Made by a program: the position numbers and the translations under genes
Part shown: in pieces, positions 7,624 to 10,913 of the stretch
How the letters are laid out: the number at the start of each line of letters is the position of its first letter
How positions within the stretch are numbered: the first letter of the stretch is position 1
NCBI GenBank assembly: GCA_900554585.1
Contig: USHS01000023.1
Coordinates: 1-10,913, forward strand
DNA length: 10,913 nucleotides
Direction: 5' to 3'
Source: an uncultured Collinsella sp.
GTDB lineage: Bacteria; Actinomycetota; Coriobacteriia; Coriobacteriales; Coriobacteriaceae
Notes under the pieces: generated by a model
What the model was told of the DNA's origin: nothing
Databases searched by the model: none
Seen by the model: only the letters and a program-made list of their open reading frames with translations

Positions 7624-7662
7624 TAACTTGGCTAACCGTTTGCCATGGCTAACCATTTAACC
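7624..7662. promoter_or_regulatory. Tandem TAACC repeats over the feoB start site, candidate operator
   Basis: TAAC or TAACC occurs at 7624, 7633, 7650 and 7658, with a degenerate TTGCC at about 7641, so units recur every 8-9 bases. The two central copies sit in a 13-base direct repeat, TGGCTAACC(G/A)TTT (7629-7641 and 7646-7658), with one difference. GGCTAACC matches one half of the actinobacterial DtxR/IdeR consensus, but the second half is not present as an inverted copy. The array begins at the predicted transcription start and extends into the leader, a typical repressor position. Binding by an iron-dependent regulator is inference from position and from the regulated gene. Confidence 0.5.
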
Positions 7663-7666
7663 ACGC

Positions 7667-7696
7667 ATGATAGCGCGAACACACAACGATGCTCAA
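7667..7696 (-). promoter_or_regulatory. Predicted feoB promoter
   Basis: On the minus strand TTGAGC (7691-7696, 4 of 6) and TATCAT (7667-7672, 5 of 6) are 18 bases apart. Transcription would start near 7660, giving a leader of about 80 bases before the GTG start codon. Confidence 0.5.
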
Positions 7697-7807
7697 TCGA
7701 CAGATTGATGCAAGGGGGATTCCGGGCCGTGGTTTCCCCGAGGACCGAAAGCCGCCCGCCCCCTCGACAAAATGATCCATTCCCTTCGCCGCATGCAAAA
7801 CAACCAA

Positions 7808-7858
7808 GGAGTGTCCCAAGGCGCCGGCACAACAGGAACGTCCCCAGCTGCCGGCAGC
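7808..7858. repeat. REP-like intergenic remnant (two GGAnnGTCCC units)
   Basis: GGAGTGTCCC (7808-7817) and GGAACGTCCC (7835-7844) are degenerate direct repeats with a 27-base period. They are followed by a perfect 12-base palindrome GCTGCCGGCAGC (7847-7858). Read on the minus strand the block translates to LGTF and LGTL motifs, a spurious peptide signature familiar from GGGACGTTCC-type intergenic repeats in many bacteria. The family assignment is from memory of such repeats and is not proven here. Confidence 0.35.
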
Positions 7859-7878
7859 ATTTCGCCGCAACAGCAAAG

Positions 7879-7912
7879 GCCCGCGCTGGCAACAAATGTC
7901 ACCTGCGCGGGC
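7879..7912 (-). terminator. Strong hairpin downstream of the permease gene
   Basis: GCCCGCGC (7879-7886) pairs with GCGCGGGC (7905-7912). In minus-strand RNA a further 7 pairs follow past a single A-A mismatch, with G-U wobbles, leaving a very small loop. The plus-strand version pairs less well, which supports a minus-strand function, as expected after the permease. The run after the stem is CTTTGCTGTT, only modestly T-rich. It lies about 115 bases beyond the permease stop. Confidence 0.5.
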
Positions 7913-8025
7913 TTGGCGGGCGCTCACATAGGCACGTTATAGAGACCCACATCAGCTATGGAATGCCAAGTAGCACCGATACGCAATGCCCGCCGGCTTA
8001 CCAAGCAATGAAACTCGCCATAGCC

Positions 8026-9489
8026 TTAGACAATCGGCGCAATGCCGGCAAAGTGCAGATACAGCGAAATGATTGCCACGACAATGACCACCGCTGCGAT
8101 CAGCTTGTCGTGCAGGTGCGGAAGCACCGGCTTACCGCGACCTCGCTCGCCCAGCATATAGACGGGAATGGCCGGAGCAAAAAGGATCGTCGTGATCATA
8201 ACGCCCTGAAGACCCGTCGACCACACCAGGAACAATGTGTAGATGAAGCCGAGCGTACCGAAGAAGCGCGCCTTGCCGACGCTTGGCGCATGCGGCCCGT
8301 CCAGATGCTCGTTCTTCCAGCCGATCACCATGTAATAGGCTGCCGAGCACACGTACGGAACTAGGATCGTATTGACTGCGCAGCTGTAGAAGAACTGGTA
8401 GGTGCTCGCCGCCACATACGACACGATCAAGAAGAGTTGCGTGATGCCGGAGCTCACGAGAACCGTTACCACCGGGGCGTCGTGCTTGTTCGTCTTGGCA
8501 AACGCCAGAGGGAAGGATCCCTGGCGTGCTGCCTCGAACGGCGTCTCGGACGCAATGATGACATAGCCCAGCAGCGCGCCAACCAGCGAAAGGATAACGC
8601 CAAGGTTTACGATGGCAGCGCCAACCGGACCGATTGCGCACTCGAGAATTCCCGCCATGGAGGGCGTTGCGAGCTGCGCCATCTCCTCGCGCGGCATAAT
8701 GCCGAGTGACAGCATCGAGATGATCAGATACAGCGTAAATACAGCCGCAAATCCGAGCGCCGTCGAGCGGCCGACGTCACGCACGTACTTTGCACGGCCC
8801 GAGATAACGACAGCGCCCTCGATACCCGTGAAGACCCAGACAAGGGCGATCATGGTCGAGACAACCTGCTCGCCAAAGCCAGGACCAGCCGGCTCTCCCC
8901 AGAAGTTGTCCATAAAGATATCGACGTTGAACTTACCCAGGAGCACGATACTCAGCACAAAGAGCCCCAGCGGTACCAGCTTCGCCAACGTGACGATCGT
9001 GTTAATGCCCGCAGCCTCCTTAACGCCACGAAGCACAAGGACGGTAAGGAACCACAAAAACACGCTGGCGCAGACGATGGAAAGTAGGTTGTTACCCGCG
9101 CCAAACGCAGGGAAGAAATAGCCCAGCGCGCTAAACAGCAAGAGCGCAAAGCTCACGTTGGAAAGACATGCGCTGATCCAGTAGCCCCAGGCGGAGTTGA
9201 ATCCAATGTAATCGCCAAAACCGGCCGCAGCGTATGCATAGATGCCGCCGGTCAGGTCGGGACGGGCCTGAGACAAACCGTTGAACACCATCATCAGCGC
9301 AAAGACGCCAATAAAGCAAATTCCCCACGAGACGATAACCGCACCGGTATTTGCCCCGCCTGCTGCCATATCGCCGGCAAGCGAAAAGATGCCGCCACAA
9401 ATACTGGCGGTAATGACCATCATGGTCAGACGAAAGAGATCGAGGCCATTAGGGTCGATAATCTCGTCGTTTTGAGCTTTAGAGGCCAT
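8026..9489 (-). CDS. APC-superfamily amino acid antiporter (arginine/ornithine ArcD-like, APA family)
   Basis: This integral membrane permease has 487 residues and about 12-13 transmembrane helices. It resembles the basic amino acid/polyamine antiporter family that includes P. aeruginosa-type ArcD arginine-ornithine exchangers, both in length (about 480) and in marks. These are the helix 1 motif ITASICGGIFSLAGDMAAGG (27-46) with the unwound substrate-binding glycines, then SQARPDLTGGIYAYAAAGFG after helix 2, and FTGIEGAVVISGRAKYVRDV around helix 6. The ATG at 9489 is preceded by AAGGGGGTG. It lies 109 bases downstream of a dimethylargininase, across a hairpin, and is probably co-transcribed with it. 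Context suggests exchange of methylated arginine or arginine for citrulline or ornithine; the substrate is inference. Confidence 0.9.
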   Translation of the reverse strand: MASKAQNDEIIDPNGLDLFRLTMMVITASICGGIFSLAGDMAAGGANTGAVIVSWGICFIGVFALMMVFNGLSQARPDLTGGIYAYAAAGFGDYIGFNSAWGYWISACLSNVSFALLLFSALGYFFPAFGAGNNLLSIVCASVFLWFLTVLVLRGVKEAAGINTIVTLAKLVPLGLFVLSIVLLGKFNVDIFMDNFWGEPAGPGFGEQVVSTMIALVWVFTGIEGAVVISGRAKYVRDVGRSTALGFAAVFTLYLIISMLSLGIMPREEMAQLATPSMAGILECAIGPVGAAIVNLGVILSLVGALLGYVIIASETPFEAARQGSFPLAFAKTNKHDAPVVTVLVSSGITQLFLIVSYVAASTYQFFYSCAVNTILVPYVCSAAYYMVIGWKNEHLDGPHAPSVGKARFFGTLGFIYTLFLVWSTGLQGVMITTILFAPAIPVYMLGERGRGKPVLPHLHDKLIAAVVIVVAIISLYLHFAGIAPIV

Positions 9490-9526
9490 TGTATGTGCAC
9501 CCCCTTCATCATGTGATCGAACGAAA

Positions 9527-9563
9527 GATGGCCCGGACGTCCCGAATCGGGTGCCGGGCCATC
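9527..9563 (-). terminator. Intercistronic hairpin between DDAH and permease genes
   Basis: GATGGCCCGG (9527-9536) and CCGGGCCATC (9554-9563) form a perfect 10-base stem. The loop itself contains CCCG-ATT-CGGG, so the structure can extend as a stacked hairpin. On the minus strand it is followed by TTTCGTT. It sits about 35 bases after the DDAH stop and about 40 before the permease start, so it probably acts as a partial terminator or RNA stabiliser that makes the enzyme more abundant than the permease. Confidence 0.6.
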
Positions 9564-9598
9564 GGTCAAGCGATCATCAGACTGTTACAGCTATCGCG

Positions 9599-10375
9599 TT
9601 AGAAGCGCAGTGACAGGCAAGAGAGGCCACCGTCGACTTTGCGATACTCGGAGGTGTCGACGACGAGCGTCTTGTAGCCCAGATCCTGCACGGCCTTGAG
9701 CACGGTCGGATAGCCCTCGGCAACGATGACCGTACCGTTGACCCAGATGCAGTTGGCGCCGTAAGCCTCGTCCTCGGGCACGACGATCTTGTTGTACTGG
9801 GCAAAGTCGGGCTTATCGATGAACTCACCAGAGACGAGCATGTTGTTGTCCTCGATGTAGTTGACGCCCGTCTTGAGGTGCAGGACCTCCTCCAGCGGAA
9901 CCTCGGAACCCTCGAGGCCCCAGCCCTCGAGAATCTCGCAGAACTGGCGGATGCCCTCTTCGTTGGTGCGAGCGGAGCGACCGACGTAGAAATGGTCGCC
10001 GACCATCATGACGTCGCCGCCGTCGAGCGTGCCCGGAGAAACGATGTGCTTGACATGCTCGTCGTCAAAGAAGCGACGGACGGCCGGCTCGATCTCGTCC
10101 TTCTCGCCGTTGCGGCTATCGGCGCCGGGGTTGGTAATGATGGCGCCGCAGCGAGTGATAACGGCCGGATCTTCGACGAAGCAGCTGTCGGGATACTGCT
10201 CGAGGGCGGGCAGCACCGAGACATCCACGCCGCACTGCTCGAGCGCATGCTCGTAATCGTAGTGCTCCTCGATGGCGCGCTCGTAGATGGGCTGGCCAAG
10301 CTCGGGGGCACTCGTGATGCCATTGCTCAGGGACTTGCCAGGACGGCGGATGATGACGTGGCTGAACTTGGTCAT
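9599..10375 (-). CDS. ddaH: N(G),N(G)-dimethylarginine dimethylaminohydrolase (dimethylargininase)
   Basis: This cytosolic enzyme of the guanidino-group-modifying (pentein) superfamily hydrolyses asymmetric dimethyl- and monomethylarginine to citrulline plus dimethyl- or methylamine. The 258 residues match the P. aeruginosa enzyme (254) almost throughout. They include FVEDPAV (66-72), GADSRNGE (84-91), VGDHFYVGRSARTNEEG (125-141), LHLKTG with catalytic His166 (165-170), ANCIWVN (207-213), and the C-terminal DTSEYRKVDGG ahead of catalytic Cys253. The acidic catalytic residue is Asp118 in TLDGGDV, as in the mammalian enzyme, where the Pseudomonas enzyme has Glu. At about 410 residues arginine deiminase is much longer, so that is excluded. 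ATG at 10375 has AAGGAGG 6 bases upstream. It is the first gene of a unit with the permease and is divergent from a GntR regulator. Confidence 0.95.
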   Translation of the reverse strand: MTKFSHVIIRRPGKSLSNGITSAPELGQPIYERAIEEHYDYEHALEQCGVDVSVLPALEQYPDSCFVEDPAVITRCGAIITNPGADSRNGEKDEIEPAVRRFFDDEHVKHIVSPGTLDGGDVMMVGDHFYVGRSARTNEEGIRQFCEILEGWGLEGSEVPLEEVLHLKTGVNYIEDNNMLVSGEFIDKPDFAQYNKIVVPEDEAYGANCIWVNGTVIVAEGYPTVLKAVQDLGYKTLVVDTSEYRKVDGGLSCLSLRF

Positions 10376-10444
10376 GATGATCCTCCTTGGATCTCTTAGC
10401 AGAGAGCGGGACTTCTTCGCGCCCGCCTTCCTTTCGATGGCTTT

Positions 10445-10473
10445 ATCTTAGGCCGGTTTTCTTGTTTTGTATA
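10445..10473 (-). promoter_or_regulatory. Candidate promoter of the DDAH-permease unit
   Basis: On the minus strand TATACA (10468-10473, 4 of 6) and TAAGAT (10445-10450, 4 of 6) are 17 bases apart. The -35 overlaps the edge of the palindrome at 10473-10484 by one base. Both boxes are weak, which fits a promoter that needs or receives regulation. Confidence 0.4.
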
Positions 10474-10484
10474 TTGTATACAAT
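10473..10484. promoter_or_regulatory. Palindromic candidate operator for the divergent GntR regulator
   Basis: ATTGTATACAAT is a perfect 12-base palindrome. An extra half-like TTGTAT directly precedes it (10468 onward). FCD/VanR-subfamily GntR regulators often bind sites with a TTGTATACAA core. It lies in the 255-base divergent region, next to the -35 of the DDAH promoter and about 75 bases upstream of the regulator's -10. It could thus control the enzyme directly and the regulator from a distance. Confidence 0.6.
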
Positions 10485-10559
10485 CCTGAACGGTAGGTAT
10501 TCCTCGGTAAGCGTATTCTTACGTATCGGCGCAAAGTAGCAGGATTTAGCTGGTCGTTC

Positions 10560-10565
10560 TATAAT
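10560..10565 (+). promoter_or_regulatory. -10 box of the GntR-family regulator gene
   Basis: A perfect TATAAT lies 65 bases before the regulator's ATG. No good -35 is found at 16-18 bases, so the promoter may be weak or activator-dependent. The leader of about 60 bases is AT-rich. Confidence 0.5.
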
Positions 10566-10630
10566 TCAACTGAGCTATTCAAGCGAAACGTATTTAGTTT
10601 TAGAAAAATACAGTTAAGGAACATAAGCTT

Positions 10631-10913
10631 ATGGAAACGCTCAGAAGGCCCCTGAAGGACCACGTATACGACTATATTTCGAGCCGTATTGACGCCGGCG
10701 AGTTGTCCGCCGGCGACCGGCTGAGCGAGCAAACGATCTGCGATGCCATGGGCGTGTCGCGCACGCCGGTTCGCGAGGCGCTCATCCAGCTGGCAAGCGA
10801 TGGCTACCTGGACAATCTCCCCCGCCGCGGATTCCGCGTCCGTGGGTTCGATCAGCAAAACGCCGTTGAAGTCTTTGAGATTATGGGGCCGCTCGACGGG
10901 CAGGCCGCATATC
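10631..10913 (+). CDS. GntR-family transcriptional regulator (FadR/FCD subfamily), 3' end outside window
   Basis: This is the N-terminal 94 codons of a DNA-binding regulator that probably controls the adjacent DDAH-permease genes. The winged helix-turn-helix is complete: LKDHVYDYISSRIDAGELSA (8-27), GDRLSEQTICDAMGVSRTPV, then REALIQLASDGYLDNLPRRG and the wing FRVRGF. The sequence after it, VEVFEIMGPLDGQAA, is the start of the all-helical FCD ligand-binding domain, which usually binds a small carboxylate or amino acid ligand with a metal. ATG at 10631 follows AAGGA at a rather long 10-base spacing. Full members are about 210-240 residues, so more than half is missing. The ligand might be a methylarginine or citrulline; that is inference from position only. 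Confidence 0.92.
   Translation, partial: METLRRPLKDHVYDYISSRIDAGELSAGDRLSEQTICDAMGVSRTPVREALIQLASDGYLDNLPRRGFRVRGFDQQNAVEVFEIMGPLDGQAAY

Larger units (their letters stand above)
7580..8025. other. 446-base gene-free stretch between the permease and feoB
   Basis: No convincing gene lies here. From the feoB side it holds a leader with a small GCCC-ACA-GGGC hairpin close to the ribosome binding site, the tandem TAACC repeats, the predicted feoB promoter, a GC-rich stretch with no clear signal (about 7700-7800), a REP-like remnant (7808-7858) and a strong hairpin (7879-7912). About 110 bases between that hairpin and the permease stop show nothing I can name. Short reading frames here on both strands lack binding sites and look like translated repeat sequence. 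Confidence 0.6.

Noticed and set aside
7632..7927. Small minus-strand reading frames between feoB and the permease (Cys/Leu/Gly-rich peptides)
   Set aside because: No binding sites; the peptides are translations of the REP-like block and the feoB promoter region.
7645..8364. 239-codon plus-strand open frame spanning the intergenic region and the permease 3' end
   Set aside because: No binding site, overlaps the permease antisense, and reads through promoter and repeat sequence.
10559..10858. 99-codon minus-strand open frame opposite the GntR gene
   Set aside because: Antisense to an unmistakable winged helix-turn-helix domain; no supporting signals.

Overview
The window is GC-rich (roughly 60%) bacterial chromosome, with tightly packed genes on both strands, strong AGGAGG-type ribosome binding sites and GC-biased third codon positions. 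Gene content fits a gut actinobacterium of the Coriobacteriia, with Collinsella-like as my best guess. It holds a FeoA-FeoB fusion, a SotB-type exporter, an FCD-type GntR regulator and a dimethylargininase locus. The taxonomic call is inference; there is no rRNA or marker gene here to confirm it. I see no IS element, CRISPR array, tRNA or rRNA.

Layout. Positions 1-1045 (minus) are the N-terminal 348 codons of a fold-type I PLP aminotransferase, cut by the window edge. Divergent from it, 1139-1801 (plus) is a 220-residue protein of uncertain, possibly flavodoxin-like, family. It converges with only 1 base between stop codons on 1803-2366 (minus), a hypoxanthine/uracil-DNA glycosylase-family protein. 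That gene lies 3 bases behind a GH13 alpha-amylase-family enzyme (2370-3746, minus). A long near-perfect inverted repeat (3817-3883) separates the GH13 gene from a SotB-like efflux transporter (3899-5095, minus). A second hairpin (5144-5177) separates the transporter from feoB (5219-7579, minus, GTG start). The 446-base gap 7580-8025 carries the feoB promoter, a tandem TAACC-type candidate operator, a REP-like remnant and a permease terminator-like hairpin.

The right end is the most coherent functional unit. It has an arginine/ornithine-antiporter-like APC permease (8026-9489, minus), a dimethylarginine dimethylaminohydrolase (9599-10375, minus) and, divergently, a GntR/FCD regulator (10631 to beyond the window, plus). 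A perfect palindrome ATTGTATACAAT sits in the divergent promoter region and touches the predicted -35 of the DDAH gene. I read this as a small regulated system for taking up methylated arginines and hydrolysing them to citrulline and methylamines, with the permease exchanging substrate for product. The enzyme assignment is strong. The transport substrate, the inducer and the physiological role are inference.

The feoB upstream region is the other regulatory point of interest. Repeats of TAACC, on an 8-9 bp register, cover the predicted transcription start, which fits a metal-dependent repressor site of unknown type.
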